Positions 1 through 13,425 are shown, counted from the first letter of the stretch. The stretch is DNA of 64,000 nt from Psoroptes ovis (GCA_002943765.1 PQWQ01000019.1:310001-374000), one strand, 5' to 3'. Numbers and translations: made by a program. Notes: generated by a model from the sequence alone, not told the origin.

Positions 1-472
1 CTCTCTCCTGGCTTCCAGTCTTTCCGAAGCATCTCTCGAACTTGTACCTCTGTTTTTGACCACTGAACTATGTTTTAATTTCCCAACATTCACCCCAGTA
101 TTCAACCCCCTTATACTTTAAAATTCCCTAAAAACTAAAGATGATTAAATACTTGAAAAGTCTCAGAAATTTAATTATTTTTCTCTCCACATTTCAACAT
201 TCTTGATGTTTTGTTCAATACTTTAATACGTCTTAAACACTCGTTTTTTTGAAGATTTTGAAAATTTGAAAATTGAATTTTCCCTTCATTTCTGGGCTTA
301 AATAGCCCAAATAACCCTAGAAACAAAGCAGAGAAAAATAAATGGTCAAATTCAATTAATTTCAAGATTTTTGATTCTCTTCTTTGGGCCTAAGAAAAAT
401 CTTGAAAATCTTTGATTTAAAAGAATTTCAAAATTTTCAGAGAAAAAAAATCAACACACACACAGAAACTAT

Positions 473-556
473 TATGGTTGTCCTAAAAGTTATGGCCGAT
501 TTTTATGGCCAACTCTATTGTAATTAAGCGGAATGAACTTTTCGGACAGCCTAATA
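473..556 (+). mobile_element. Hairpin MITE, family H3
   Basis: The ends are TTATGGTTGTCC and GGACAGCCTAATA. The core GGCCGATTTTTATGGCCAAC followed by a TTAAGCGGAATG right side defines family H3, whose inverted repeat covers only about the outer 20 bp. Confidence 0.8.
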
Positions 557-1489
557 ATTCAGTGTGTTTGCCAATATGAAAAATGAGATTTTTCCTTAAT
601 TCCTTAACATAAGAATCAGGAATTCTGGGGCCCAAAAAATTCTGGGACCCCAAAAGCATGTAACCCTGTTAATAACATCCAAAATTTTCAAATATCCGGT
701 TCGATTGATTGATTTTGCCTTTCGCAATTCCCTCTCCTTTGGTTGTTCTCTGTTCGATTCAAGTCGATTCAATTCAATTTCAAAACGAAATAAATGATTT
801 GAACTTTTTCATTTTTTGCCAAGGTCTTTGTCCTTTCATTTTTCAAAAAAAAAAAAAAAAATGATTCCGTTTAAAATTAATTTTCGAAAGAACGAAGCAA
901 AAGAGAACAAATGTCAAAGAATTATGATTGCTTCGGGGCAACCAAAGACAAAATATATGAAATTCTTTGAATTTTGGGAATTCTACCCCTTTCGCTCCCA
1001 TGAGTCAATATTTCTAGTGTAAGTCATGTAACCACACTGGAAGTCATTCAAAGTTGGGTAGATTCAAATTTAAAGAATTTTGAAAAATCGAAGAGTTTCA
1101 AAGGATCAAACAATTTCAAAGAATCGAAGAATTCCGATGAGCTTTCAAATTGAATCTTTGTTATTCTCTTCGATTCACAGGGTCTTTGATCAAAGTCTTT
1201 GATCAGAGTTTTCAATGAGGTCTCTATGAGGAATTTGCGAGGATTCTGCCCCTTGAATTCTTAAATTCAAAATCAATTGATTTTGATTTTCAAATTTCCA
1301 AAATTTGATTCGAGAATTTCACCAACACCATCACACATTTTCGACACATAATAACCATGTTTTTCAATAATTCAAATATGATTGAATAAGTTTAAATAAA
1401 TAACAAAATATATTTGTGCCTTGTTAACACCATTTTTACCCCTGAAAAAAATGGTAATTTTGTACCAAGTTATTCAATTTTTATTATAA

Positions 1490-1574
1490 TTAGGCTGTCC
1501 GAAAAGTTCAGGCCGCTTAATCAGCGATAGAGTTGCACATGAAAATCGGCCAAAACATTACGGACAACCTAATA
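1490..1574 (-). mobile_element. Hairpin MITE, family H3, reversed
   Basis: Ends TTAGGCTGTCC and GGACAACCTAATA. The H3 core is inverted (ATAGAGTTGCACATG then AAAATCGGCC). The right arm reads CATTACGG instead of CTTTTCGG. Confidence 0.8.
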
Positions 1575-2183
1575 TAAGTTATTTGAAAAATTTATTGTTC
1601 GTGAAATTACAACGTAATTCAGTGAGCAGAAAATTTTCGTTCTGCCCTGGGGCTTGAAATATTTCGGTAACTATTTTTCCCAGTGTATTTCTCCAAACAT
1701 CATCATCATTCATCAGTTAGTCAAACATTATTACCATGTTCTCAGTTCATCATTCATTCATTCATTGATTCAATAATTTTCAATGAAAATTCCAATAATA
1801 AATGAAAACTTTTGTTTACTTTCGGGAGCCAAGGATTCACAGGGTGGTGAGGAAACTCAAAATTTTCAAATATCCAAAAATATTTACGAATATTTTTGGA
1901 TATTTTCGTGAATTTTTGAAATTTTCAATGAAATTCACGATTAGCCCAAATTCCTTGAATCAGCAATTCGATTATTTTGAATTTTTAAAATTTTAAAGAA
2001 TTTTGAAGAATTTCCCGGGCCAAAAACTGAATTTATCACGGATTTCTTAGAACAAATGATTCATTCGATGATTCATTCCATCATTGATTCATTGATGAAA
2101 ACAAAGCTTCATTTCGAATGTTTTTGAAAATCCCGAGATTCTTCTTGTTGTTGTTCGTAGTAAATCGATGAATTCATACTATT

Positions 2184-2268
2184 CACCGGAAACATTGAAT
2201 CAAATCCATTGTGATCTATTTCAATGGAAAACATTGAAATGACAAAAGTCATTTCAATGTTTCCGGTG
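2184..2268. repeat. Nested inverted repeat (two stems)
   Basis: CACCGGAAACATTGAA near 2184 is repeated inverted near 2253-2268 as TTCAATGTTTCCGGTG. Inside the right half a second stem pairs ACATTGAAATGAC with GTCATTTCAATGT across AAAA. It does not share the mariner-like ends of the other hairpins. Confidence 0.7.
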
Positions 2269-3908
2269 TTTCTTTTGGTACTCTTAACTCGGGTCCCCGA
2301 AACTATTTTTACCCACTTTACCCCCGACTATTCTCTTCTCTGGGTGCATTTCCAAGGGACTAATTCCCCAGGAACTCGTGTCTACTTTCGATTTTTCAAT
2401 TTATTTGATTGATTCGAATTCAACACGCTAAGCTCGAAGTTTTGATCCGATTCAATCTAATCTTGCACATTTCTTGGTTTAAACTTTTCAATTTTCATGT
2501 TTTTTCTTCTTCAGATTTAATTTTTGTCAAATTTCCCCCCCCCCAACAAACCTTATACTACCCCATCTTATCCTGTTGAATCATTTTCATGATTGAAAAA
2601 CAATGAATCCTTCGGTGCCTGTACGGCGCCTTCCGAGCGCAAAGACCCTTGATCTGCTTCTGATATTTTATTTATTTATTTATTTGAATTTATTTGTTTT
2701 TCGATGGAATTGAATTAAATTAAATCCGAAATTGAGTCTGAATTGATTTTAATTCAATTCAATTGAATATTTTCCTTCTATTTCTGTTCATCTTCTTCGA
2801 TGTTCAATGCTCGATGCAATTCTGATATTTTCAATGAGAAATTTTGTGAACCAATCAAACTTGTAATTTGAATTTTTGTTTCATTGAAAACTGAATTAAA
2901 TTAAATGAATGATAAAGTATATCTTTGGAGAATTTCAACTATTGGCGACAGATGAAATGCTTTTGTTTTTTTGATTGAATTTTGGATGAATCTATTTAAT
3001 TCTGAACGAATCTATTTAATTCTAAACGAATTCATTGAATTCAGGATGAATTCAATTTGACAATCGTTTCAATATTGTCAATTTTGTTTACCGAATTCAC
3101 ACAACTCTCGATAGAATCCAGAATCCAAAATCAGTCGTTGACAAAGTGAAATTTCGGTGAAACCAAAAAACAGTAAATGTTTAATGATGTTGTTTATATC
3201 AATGATTATTTGAATTGATTATATTGAAATTGATTGGAAGATCCAGAATCGAAGAAAAAATTTACATTTAAATTTAATTAAATTCAATTATGATGATGAA
3301 AATTTTGAATTTAAATCAAACGAATTGAATTGTTTACTTGTTTTCGTTGATTTGGTTTGGTTTGATTGGTCGATTTAGCCTTGATTTAGTCAAGTTCGGT
3401 TGATTTGTGGCGCCAAACTGGTTCCAGAATCGAGTGAATTAATTGGAATCTTCGGTCCCCAGTTGCAATTGCAGGGTTTCGGTGTTGATTTGTCAAAAAT
3501 ACTAAAACGCTTGGTGTCTGAACGCTTTGAAAATTTGATTCATTTAGAAATCAATTCGATACACTCAAAGTTGATTTGATTATGGAATTTTCCAAATTTT
3601 CCAATCCATCTCTGTGTTGATTGAATTAATATTTTCGAAAATCAAAATTCTTTTCAATTCACCAAGATATCAATGGAATGAATACTTTCGATTTGAAATT
3701 TCATCCATTCATTAATATTCATTTCATTCATAATATTTATTCGAAAACAACAAATACTTTCAAATAACCACAAAAATCAAAATCAAATTCAATTTAGCTT
3801 TTGGTTTAATTCACTCAAAAACAAAAATTGAATTAACTCAAATAATGATAATAAATATGACTATCATAACTAAGCCAAAAAAAAGTAAATGAAATAATTG
3901 AAATATTA

Positions 3909-3990
3909 TTTGGTTGTCCGAAAAGTTTTGGCCGATTTTCATGAGCAACTCTATTTGGTTAAGCGGAATGAACTTTTCGGACAACCTAAA
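3909..3990 (+). mobile_element. Hairpin MITE, family H3
   Basis: Ends TTTGGTTGTCCG and CGGACAACCTAAA. Contains the H3 core GCAACTCTAT followed by TTAAGCGGAATGAAC. Confidence 0.82.
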
Positions 3991-4517
3991 AAATTCCATG
4001 CGAATTCCAATTACGAATTCTTTGCCCAAAATATATTCCATCACATCAATTGTTTGATTATCATTAATATTAATTTCATAAATTAACTTTTGATCAAAAT
4101 AATTGAAAATAGGAATTCTTTCGTAGTACGAATTCCAATACGATTCATCTTGATTATCCTCCCCTCACCCCCCACTAAAATTCCAGAAATTCGTATAAAC
4201 AATAAACAATAAACTTTCATTGATTCATTCCTTTATTCATTTTTCCAGTGAAATCCATGAATGTTCTGGACACATATTCATCTGGATCTCTTCTTCTTCT
4301 CATATGATATCTTGTCTTTCAGGGTCTTTGGTTAGGTCTGTGGTTTATGGTCAGTGTTTTTTTATTTTTTCTGATTTTGATTTCTTTGATTTCTTCGATA
4401 TCTTCGATTCCAAAGACAATAGACACATTATTCTCTCTGTGTGTGATTTATTCCCGAGTAATTTGTCCAAATATTTGCAGTTGTAATTGTATTTCAATTA
4501 ATACAAATTGATTGTTT

Positions 4518-4599
4518 TTCGGTTGTCCAATAAGTTCTTGCAGTTTTTTAAATTTTTTTTCATTCCAAAAACGGCAAGAACTTATGGGACAACCCAATA
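4518..4599. mobile_element. Hairpin MITE, family H1
   Basis: Left arm GGTTGTCCAATAAGTTCTTG, right arm CAAGAACTTATGGGACAACC, around an A/T-rich centre. The left arm has AATAAG where most H1 copies have CATAAG. Confidence 0.85.
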
Positions 4600-4764
4600 T
4601 TTTGGCCCCGAAATTCTTCTGGTACACAGAAGAATAATCGTTAATCACAGAATATTCTATAATTTACTTAATTCATGATAATTGATTATTCATTTGGAAT
4701 TTGGGCATTTTTTTTGTTGTTGTTGTTGTTTATGTAAGAAACATTTGTATTTGAAATATATATA

Positions 4765-4846
4765 TTAGGTTGTCCCATAAGTTCTTGCCGGTTATATCGT
4801 TGGAAAATTATTGAAAAATCGGTAAGAACTTATGGGACAACTTAAT
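4765..4846. mobile_element. Hairpin MITE, H1 ends on H2 core
   Basis: The outer arms carry the H1 signature (CCCATAAG / CTTATGGG), but the centre is the reversed H2 core (GTTATATCGTTGGAAAATTA). The copy looks chimeric between families. Confidence 0.85.
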
Positions 4847-4979
4847 ATATTTCCAATACAAATGTTTCAAATGTGGTTTTAATTTCTTTGAAAAAAACAA
4901 CAAATACCAAAAAATCAATTGATTTATTAAATCAATTCATTTGAATCATTATTTATTTGATTTGATTGTAATACATTTG

Positions 4980-5004
4980 TAAATAATAATAATAATAATA
5001 ATAA
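4980..5004. repeat. (AAT)n microsatellite
   Basis: About eight AAT units in non-coding DNA. Confidence 0.85.
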
Positions 5005-5562
5005 TTATATTTCAATTCATTAATTCATTTCATTGTATTTCTGTCTCTGTGTGTATAATATAATAATATAATAATATTTTAGATTTTTCTATAAATGAAT
5101 CCGTAATGAATTGTAAATAAAATGTATCGAATCATGAAATACACAAAAAAAAATTCATTGATTTCTGTCATTTGCAGATTTTTTCATTGGTCAACATCGA
5201 CCGTGGAGTAAAGGAATAGCCTTTGAAGCATTTTTTGTTTTTTCTTTGAAACATAACTCCTTGCAGCCCCTTGCAATTCTTGCAGCCCTTGCTATTCTTG
5301 CGCCTCCACCTTTTGATGAAAACCCTATGAATGTACCCAGTAAACTAATCTTCGGTAATAACATTTTAAAAAGCAAAAATCTGAACAAAATGAAATTCAA
5401 TGAATGAAAATCAATCAATAAACAAATGTATTAATCTTAATTATAAACAAACCAAACAAGTATAAACAAACCTTATAAATCTTTGAAACACATGAATAGC
5501 CCTATGAATTCTTCTAGGGAAATCATTTTCCAAGGATAAATCATTTCAAGAAAAATGAAATA

Positions 5563-5644
5563 TTAGACTGTCCCATAAGTTCTTGCCGTTTTTCGAATAA
5601 AAAAAAAATTAAAAAACGGCAAGAACTTATGGGACAACCCAATA
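5563..5644. mobile_element. Hairpin MITE, family H1
   Basis: Ends TATTAGACTGTCCCATAAG and CTTATGGGACAACCCAATA. The stem core is CCGTTTTTCGAAT ... AAAAAACGG. Confidence 0.88.
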
Positions 5645-5990
5645 TTTTCTTCCTCCTAAATACATATGTTTACATATTAGATTAATGATTATTTTCTTCA
5701 TTTTGGTTCATTTGTTTGTTTGTTTGTTTGTTCATTAGGCATGTAAAGGCTATAGCCTTTACACAGTGTTGCATTGGTAGGGTTCGAAAGCTTTGAAAAC
5801 TTTGAAATCCTTGCTTGCGAACACAAGTTTTTCAAATCAACAAAAAATTTGAAATCCTTTATTATTCCATAAACAAACAAACAAACAACCAGCCCAAGCA
5901 AACCCCTTAGAATATCATTGATCATATTTTACTTGATTTTTGTTTGTTTTTGATTTAAATTTTTTCAAAAAGAAAAATGATATTCAAGGA

Positions 5991-6041
5991 GCCTTGTGCT
6001 CAGAGGGCTATGTATGAGGCTATAGGTTCGAGCCAACTCAC
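5991..6041 (+). other. tRNA-like segment (possible SINE head)
   Basis: GGTTCGAGCC at 6025-6034 matches the pol III B-box consensus, and TGTGCTCAGAGGG about 30 nt upstream resembles a degenerate A box. No closing acceptor stem or anticodon arm is evident, so this is not called a tRNA gene. It may be the head of a tRNA-derived SINE or chance. Confidence 0.22.
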
Positions 6042-6394
6042 AAAAATTTTGGCTGAGAAATAAACTGATGAAATTCAAGTTTTGTGGCCCTTAAATTCTT
6101 TGGGCAAAATTTACCCAAAAACAAAAAACTTTTATGGGATTTTTTTTCTGTTTCCAAGACTTTTGGAAATTTTCTCAAATCTTAGGAAGAATATTCATTG
6201 AATCTTTAAAAAATGAAAAGTTTAAGGCTTAAACTTTAAGCCATTGTTTGTTTATTAATTCGTTTATTTATTTATTTATTCGTTCAGTGCATTTGTTGTT
6301 TGTTTGTATGTAAGTTTGCTCAGATGTTTTGGTTCGTTTTACAATAATACTTTCAAAGATTCGAAGAAAGCCACAAGCAAAATTCCGAAATATA

Positions 6395-6476
6395 TTAGGT
6401 TGTCCGAAAAGTTCATTCCGCTTAATCAAAATAGAGTTGCTGGATGAAAATTGGCCAAAACTTTTCGGACAACCTA
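6395..6476 (-). mobile_element. Hairpin MITE, family H3, reversed
   Basis: Ends TTAGGTTGTCCGAAAAG and CTTTTCGGACAACCTA. The inverted H3 core reads CATTCCGCTTAATC then AGAGTTGC. Confidence 0.85.
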
Positions 6477-7153
6477 TGAATTTTCTCATTTGAATACATT
6501 TTATTATTTGAAAATAGTTTGTTTCACAAAAGTTTTATATCTTTGAAAAATCTAAAACATTAAAAATATGAATTTTGAATAATCAATGAATGCATTGAAT
6601 GTATGAATATATGAATATGAATAAACAAAATTCTTTTGTCATTCTTCTACGGTGGATTATTTGTTTGTTTCTTAGTTAGGTTGATTCACTTATGAAATAA
6701 AGTTTATTCAAGGAGATTTATGGAGATTCCGACAGTATTTTCTCGGAGATTTCCTTGAAAATTTTCAGGGTTTTCGCTGATTTTCTTGTAGGTTTTCTTG
6801 AAGAATTTCCAAAGATTCTCTTCGAGGTTTTTTCCCGAGGTTCTTATGAGCACATCTTGAAGAATTGATCAAGATTCTTCAAAGGTTTTTGTTGGGAAAC
6901 TTTTGAAAAACTTTTTCGATTCTGGATTTACTTTAAATTTCGCAAATTTTCTCCATTATCCTTGTGTATCAAGGCTAAAGCTTCTTTGTGTATTTGTTTC
7001 TGGCTTCTAAATCAACTTTTTCCATGGCTGGTGTTTGGGTCTTGGACCACCTTTCAACCCGAAAAAGATTCATTATTCAATCTTATCTTTGATCAAATCA
7101 TTTCTCTCTCCCGCTCAAAATCAAATCCATTCATCATATTTTGTATCATTCTA

Positions 7154-7235
7154 TTAGGTTGTCCCATAAGTTCTTGCCGTTTTTTTTGAATGAAAAGAAA
7201 TTTAAAAAACGGCAAGAACTTATGGGACAACCGAA
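7154..7235. mobile_element. Hairpin MITE, family H1
   Basis: TTAGGTTGTCCCATAAG pairs with CTTATGGGACAACCGAATA. The arms CTTGCCGTTTTTT and AAAACGGCAAG are complementary. Confidence 0.9.
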
Positions 7236-7940
7236 TACTTTGGCCAAACACACAAATTAGCATGAATTACTATTTTTTTGACATTTTCATACAATACAAT
7301 TACTTTCCATGTATATTATTAATGTATAAATTTTCAATTTGTCATTTTGACGGTGAATCATTTCATTAATTATTGATTATTAACTCGTAATACAAACAAA
7401 CCGAAAATGAATTGATTTCATTGTTATTTTGAGAATCGTTTGATTCATCATAATCATCATTATTCGTCTGTGTAATTAGTCAAGGATCTAATTGTGTGTT
7501 TGTGACATTATCAATTGTCGCATGTAAATGATACCGAAAAATTGATTATTCGACGTAGACAGTTATTTGTCAGTGTCGATCAATCATTTGTCATATTTTC
7601 TCTTTGGCTAATCATTTAAAAATGAGAAAATCAATTCGCTTTCCCATAGAAATATCGATTTGCTTATGAGTAGTTGTTTGATTCATATCTAAATGATAAT
7701 TGTCACAGCCGGTCGGCGTTCATTTGAGCCCTTAAATTACCTTTTAATACATTGGAAAATCGTCGATATTCAGCCAATTTGACAATTTTCCCATGTTTTT
7801 GTCACAATTATTCCGAACGATTTGTGAGCATATTCGACCCTTTAAGTTCCTAACTGTCTGTCTTCATGATTATGATCTGTTCATCGTGAAACTTGATCGT
7901 TTGGACCGTCATTGAAATCAATGCAAGAATATCTATAGAC

Positions 7941-7968
7941 TTGTCCCTTGTCCATGGACAAAGGACAA
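7941..7968. repeat. 28-bp imperfect palindrome
   Basis: TTGTCCCTTGTCCATGGACA continuing to AAGGACAA is self-complementary apart from one mismatched pair and has no spacer. Confidence 0.6.
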
Positions 7969-8207
7969 ATCGTAGAAAGTTCAATGATTTGATAATAAAT
8001 TCTACGAAGAAATCCGGCCTGAAATCTCATATCTAAAGCTCCGTTTCGGTAATTTTATTTCAGTCTAAGACATCGTTGTATTATAATTGCCACTTAGGGC
8101 ATATTATACAATATTTTACACAGCTAATATATGTGTTGTATACAAATATCACCTACGCAATATTTGATATTACAGCTTGCAGCGTCAATTTTCCCTTGAT
8201 AATTTAA

Positions 8208-8354
8208 CCCTTAAAACTCGAGCGGTGAGCATCACTCACCATAAGATGTAATGCAGTGACTCTATAGGCGCCCCTCAGTCACCATTTCACATCAGTGTCA
8301 AAAATCGTTGAGCTGCTGACTTGCTTGTGCTGTAAATGCCTCGAGTGCTGAGGG
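8208..8354 (+). mobile_element. piggyBac-like MITE (147 bp)
   Basis: TTAA direct repeats flank the element on both sides. Termini are CCCTTAAAACTCGAGC and GCTGAGGG, with CTCGAG near each end. The body carries the inverted pairs GGTGAGCATCACTCACC and GACTGAGGGG-like arms. TTAA target sites with CCC/GGG tips are the piggyBac pattern. It has no coding capacity. Confidence 0.85.
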
Positions 8355-10034
8355 TTAATAAATGATGATATTTTCAAATTGAATTTTAAATCAGTTTCTT
8401 CAAAATGACTTGAAATATCTGAAAAATTGAATTAAATCAAATCTAATTCAATTAAATTTAATTTAATTCAATTCAATTTAATTGATCAAAGTAATCATTT
8501 GAATCATTTAAATCAATTTTCCCAGAGTTATCGTAATCAATCTATCTTGATGACTCTGGTAGAAACAATCACAGTGATTAGGGTCTGTTTGTGCTGAACA
8601 GCCAAGTAAAATTGAATGAACGTAAATCCTGTGTTCCGAGGTCTTAGGTCTTGAGATTTTGAACATAAACACAATCGAAATAATTGAATTATTATTATTT
8701 CATTGATTAAACAATTGTCTTAGTGTTTCATTATTATTAATTGTACGATTAAATTCGAATGATTATTACGTATTATTACAGAATTATTACGAATTATTTT
8801 GATTATTAGCTTAAAGAGAATCATAATGATTCATTATGATTATGATTTACTTCTTTTAAATAAATAAATAAAGCGATATTTTCATTTCATTTCATTACAT
8901 TTCATTGTTCTTCAAGATAAAATTCATATTATTCGACCCGTTACACGGTCTATGACCGTGATTTTCTCGTTTTCATTTTTTGCATCGATCCTGCCAAGCC
9001 CGAGTCTGGCTCGGGCATTGGTTTTCTTTGAGTAATAGAAATCTGAGAAACGACGACAGCTTTCATGGTGATTTTCAGGCAAAATTCCGGCCAATTACTC
9101 GGGTTGAAATAAATGAAAATATTTCATATCTCTCTTCAATGAAACGAATTATGACGAGGAAAAATCTGTCATTATTTCATTCATTTAGTTTATATTGAAT
9201 CGTATTTATTTATTTATTAATTCATTTTACTTCAGATTCATTTAATTTTAGGGATTCTTATGATTATTCCATGATTATTATATGATTATGATTTCGTCTT
9301 ATTTTGATGAAATAATCATAATTACAATAATGATGCACTATTGCTGCTTAATAGCATTGATTATCGCTAATGTTGTTGTGTTGTTTCCTTAATCTCAATC
9401 ATTTTCCCATTTATTTCTATTTATTTCAATTTCTATTCTTTTTCAAATGATAAGACATGAATTAATGAATGAATTTTGCCTTCATTCGAAGCTTTTCATT
9501 AATCTCTCTCTCTCCTGTGTTTTACCTTATCATCGTATCGATGATATTTTCTTAAATCCATACATTGATTTATTGCATTTAATTAATTCATTTCGCTTGA
9601 ATTTCGACTTGATTCAACAAATCCATTTGATATAATTCTTTGATTTATTCATCGATTAATCATTTAATCTTTGATTATCATAAAAAATCAATTGAATTGA
9701 TTCGCTTTTTGAAATTCTTTCGAAAATTCAATTCCTTGTTAAATTCTTTGTTAAATATTTTTTTCAAAGAATTTCGAAACTCTCGTAAAACCTTTTGAGG
9801 AGCTTTAAATACATTTCCAATACCTTCATAAAACATTTGCACCTTCGGAACACATATCCATATGATAAATATCATTGAATTAATTCAAATAGAAAAAAAA
9901 CAATTTCAATCATTTTAAAGTAAAAAAATGACCATTGAATCCATTGATCCATTGATCTTGTTTGATTTTATATTTTATGTTTGTTTGAATGAATATGTAT
10001 GAATGGAACCCTAAATTCTTTGAAATTCCCCAAA

Positions 10035-10097
10035 ATTCCTTTAAATTTTCTCAAAATTCCTTTAAATTTTCTCAAAATTCCTTTAAATTTTCTCAAA
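10035..10097. repeat. Tandem repeat, 3 exact copies of 21 bp
   Basis: The unit ATTCCTTTAAATTTTCTCAAA is repeated three times without a change, with decayed units on either side. It makes a spurious repeat-coded open frame on the minus strand. Confidence 0.9.
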
Positions 10098-10370
10098 ATT
10101 CTTTGAAATACCCTCGATCTCCCTGAAATTCTTTTTAAATTCCACGAAATTCCTCGAAATTCTTTGAGAAATTCTCCGAAATCCCTTGAAATTCTCACAC
10201 ATTTTTTCACACCAGAACATTTTAAACAGATTGAAATCGTTCTTCTTCTCTGCATTTCTGAATTCCACAGAACAATTCATTCATTCATTCATCCATTCAC
10301 TTTACTATTTCATTTCAATTCAATTCAATTTATTATTGATATCTGTTTTTGATTTTTATTTTTTTTGTTC

Positions 10371-10410
10371 TGAATTTCACAGCTGAAATATATTTCAGCT
10401 GTGAAATTCA
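10371..10410. repeat. Perfect 40-bp palindrome
   Basis: A 20-bp half beginning TGAATTTCACAGCTG is followed immediately by its exact reverse complement, with no spacer and no mismatch. It lies about 50 bp from the nearest hairpin MITE and lacks MITE ends. Confidence 0.95.
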
Positions 10411-10462
10411 ATTCTATTATCATCATTGTTATTATTAGTGTTATTATCAAATATTAAATGTA

Positions 10463-10544
10463 TTATGTTGTCCGAAAAGTTTTTGCCGATTATATCATAG
10501 AAAATCATTGGAAAATCGGCAAGAACTTTTCGGACAACCTAATA
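10463..10544 (-). mobile_element. Hairpin MITE, family H2, reversed
   Basis: Ends TTATGTTGTCCGAAAAG and CTTTTCGGACAACCTAATA. Reversed H2 core CGATTATATCATAGAAAATC. Confidence 0.88.
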
Positions 10545-13338
10545 CATTAATACAATTCAACAATACAACACATCACATTGTACAGACACACACACACACA
10601 GTTGGAGGTCATATCATATCGTATAATATTACCATAGCATTATTATTATTATAATTATAAATGATTTTGAATGAAACATCCAACAACAGCAGCAGCAGTA
10701 AAGAATTTGATTCTGAAATCCTTAGATTTTGAATTCCCATAGATTTTTGGTGTTAAATCTAGCACCCTTAGACACTGTGTCTTGGATTATCGCTGGTATT
10801 TTTGATTCAAAATGCCAAAATAAAGCAAAATAGAGCAAAATACAAATATTTTCTGAACGAATATAAACAAATCAAACACAACTGAATGAATGGTCCTGGA
10901 ATGAATCGTTATGATGATGTTTGGTGATTGGTGTTTGAATGTGGTCAATCTAAAGGTTTTAAATGGTTTCGAATGATGTATTTCTTATGCTTACGATCCC
11001 TTATAATTGTTATCATCATTTCAGAGGCATCGAAATTGAAATTGTTTTGACATTAGTGTTTGTACGAGGTGAGTTTTGACCCTAGAAATCTTTGAAATCT
11101 TCACAAAATTGATGTTTATGCTTGATGTCCCTGTTGATTTCTTGAAGATTTCTCTGAGAACTTTCGAAATTTCTTCAACAAATTCTTCATTTGGCCTAAA
11201 TTGCTGCAAATTATTGATAATTATTTCAATCAAATCTCGAAATCGGCTACTTTACTTAATACTTTCGGGTGAATCAAATGAAATTTTCAATTTTTCAAAT
11301 TTTTCAATTCAGTGATATTTCAATGATATTTCACTGATATATGAACTGTCATTGTGTGTGTTTTGAAACGAATAAAATGAATCCAAAACAAAGCTAATTT
11401 CAATTTTTTCAAAAAATTGTTTCAATTTTTTGTTGTTCTACAAAATTTACATTTGTTATTATTTCATTTAATATTGAATGTATAATATGTCTGAATGTAA
11501 TGAAATGAAATGAAAAATTCTCCGAAGATTCTCTGTGTGTAAGTGAGGAATTGGAATTCTATGTAATTCAATGAGAAAAATGATTCTCGTGTAACATAAA
11601 TCAAGAATATAGCTTGAAATCTATGCCCCTAAATGCTCGAACATCTTCCATTGTATAGCGCATATGTTAATATCACGATATCCATTATATGTGTCTGTCT
11701 ATGTGTATTATCAGTACCGGAATCGTTTTGTTCCCATTTGCAAGCCAATGGCTGAATGGTTCATGGTTCATTGTTCATAGCAGATTCCGAATTCATTCAT
11801 TTCTATTCAAAAGAGATTGGTGCATGCGGATTCTGGAATCGGTTCTTGGAAATCGATTCCAGAATCAAACTGCTAGCAGCCAGTACCATTAAATGTATGC
11901 GCATTTATTCTCCGAAATGAATTCAATGATCTGCCGCTGGTAGACCCTTGTTTCTATATGTTCTTCAGGGCACCAACAACATCAAGACCATATAACATTT
12001 TATTCGCTTATTTAGGTCCTACTTTGGTTTTGCGAATTACAAAAGCATCAAATATCTTGGTTTCGAATCGATATATGAACCAGAAACGAACGAATGCCAA
12101 AATAATCATTGAAGTCAATTTATTTAGTCACATTTGAATTTCGCCGTTTTTCTTGTTGTTTGTTTGAATTTTTTGTTTGGTTCACTTATAATTATTATTA
12201 CTGACATTGTCATTTTCAGTTACACATTATCATCATCATCATCATCACATCTAAATGTGTATCATAACTGTGTATTTGTCTTTTTATATTCGTTGTGCGC
12301 GCGTGTAGGTTGTAATGAACAATGTTCTATGAATATTCCGTATTTGACCATCTTTGGAATTGAAATTCTTCGCTGAAATTCTTCAATTTTCAAATTGAAC
12401 TCTATTTCGTTTGTTTCAATCATTGAAATTTCAAGAAACAAATCAATTCACCGAGACTAATCGACATTATTATCGAGCATTTGTATGAGAATTTTTCATG
12501 AATAATTGAATTGTCTTGAATTGTGTTAATTTGGCTTCGTAAACTTGTGAAATTTTGAATATTTTGTTAAGAATAACATCAATTCTTAACTTGTAAACAT
12601 AATTATCAACAAATTATTCTGTAAATATTAAGAATTAAGCTTCGATTTCAATGACCAACAACAAATGTACCTGTCAACATTGAAAATTTTTTAATAACTC
12701 CACGAATTCCTGCTGAATAACTTCGTAAATCATCAAAATCAATGAACCTGAATAACATTGAATTCCAGCAGAATTTCCAACCGAAAATTTCAAATTCTAT
12801 CCATGTATTTCAATGCATTATTTTGTAAAATGTTTGATTCGTGTGTGTGTGTATACTTGGTGTGTGTGAATATTTATTTATTCATTCATTGCTTCATTCA
12901 TTCATATTTAATTAAATTGAACAAAGTGAATTTTGAATAATAGAAATATTATAGTCAGTTATCATCAATCATTTTTTTTTTAAATGCTGAATCAATGCAA
13001 CTATAAAGACTTCAAATGGTGTAAATTCTATTATTTCTCGTATTTTTATTATTATTATTCCACAGCATAAACGATTCATTTACCATCAGCCATTGTCTAT
13101 GAACGGTCCCATCAATCAATCAATCAAAATTATTTACTTAAATATTCCTTGAATCTTGGAAGATTCTTCACAGATTTCCACGATTATTCGTGTTGTTTGC
13201 TTCCCATCTTTGTTTGTAAGTCTCTGATTGGGTCTATTCGGGTAAATATTTCCTCGAAATTCCTTTGTTTTTTCATTTTTCAAAAAATTTAAATTCGTAA
13301 ATATTTCAATCCAATTCATCATCATCATTCATTTGAAT

Positions 13339-13425
13339 TATTAGGGGTTGTCCGAAAAGTTTTTTCGCGATTATATCGTAGACAATTATGAGAAAATTGG
13401 GCAAGAACTTATCGGACAACCTAAT
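13339..13425 (-). mobile_element. Hairpin MITE, family H2, reversed
   Basis: Ends TTAGGGGTTGTCCGAAAAG and CTTATCGGACAACCTAATA, with a small insertion in the left tip. Core GATTATATCGTAGACAATTA. Confidence 0.82.

Noticed and set aside
5991..6041. Functional tRNA gene
   Set aside because: B box matches, but no acceptor stem closes and no anticodon arm can be drawn; kept only as a low-confidence tRNA-like segment.
473..7235. Regularly spaced inverted repeats read as a CRISPR-like array
   Set aside because: Spacing is irregular (hundreds to thousands of bases), copies are in both orientations, and the setting is a spliced eukaryotic genome.
9968..10255. 95-aa minus-strand frame with repeated KFKGILR
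   Set aside because: It is produced by the 21-bp tandem repeat and has no start context, motif or neighbouring exon.
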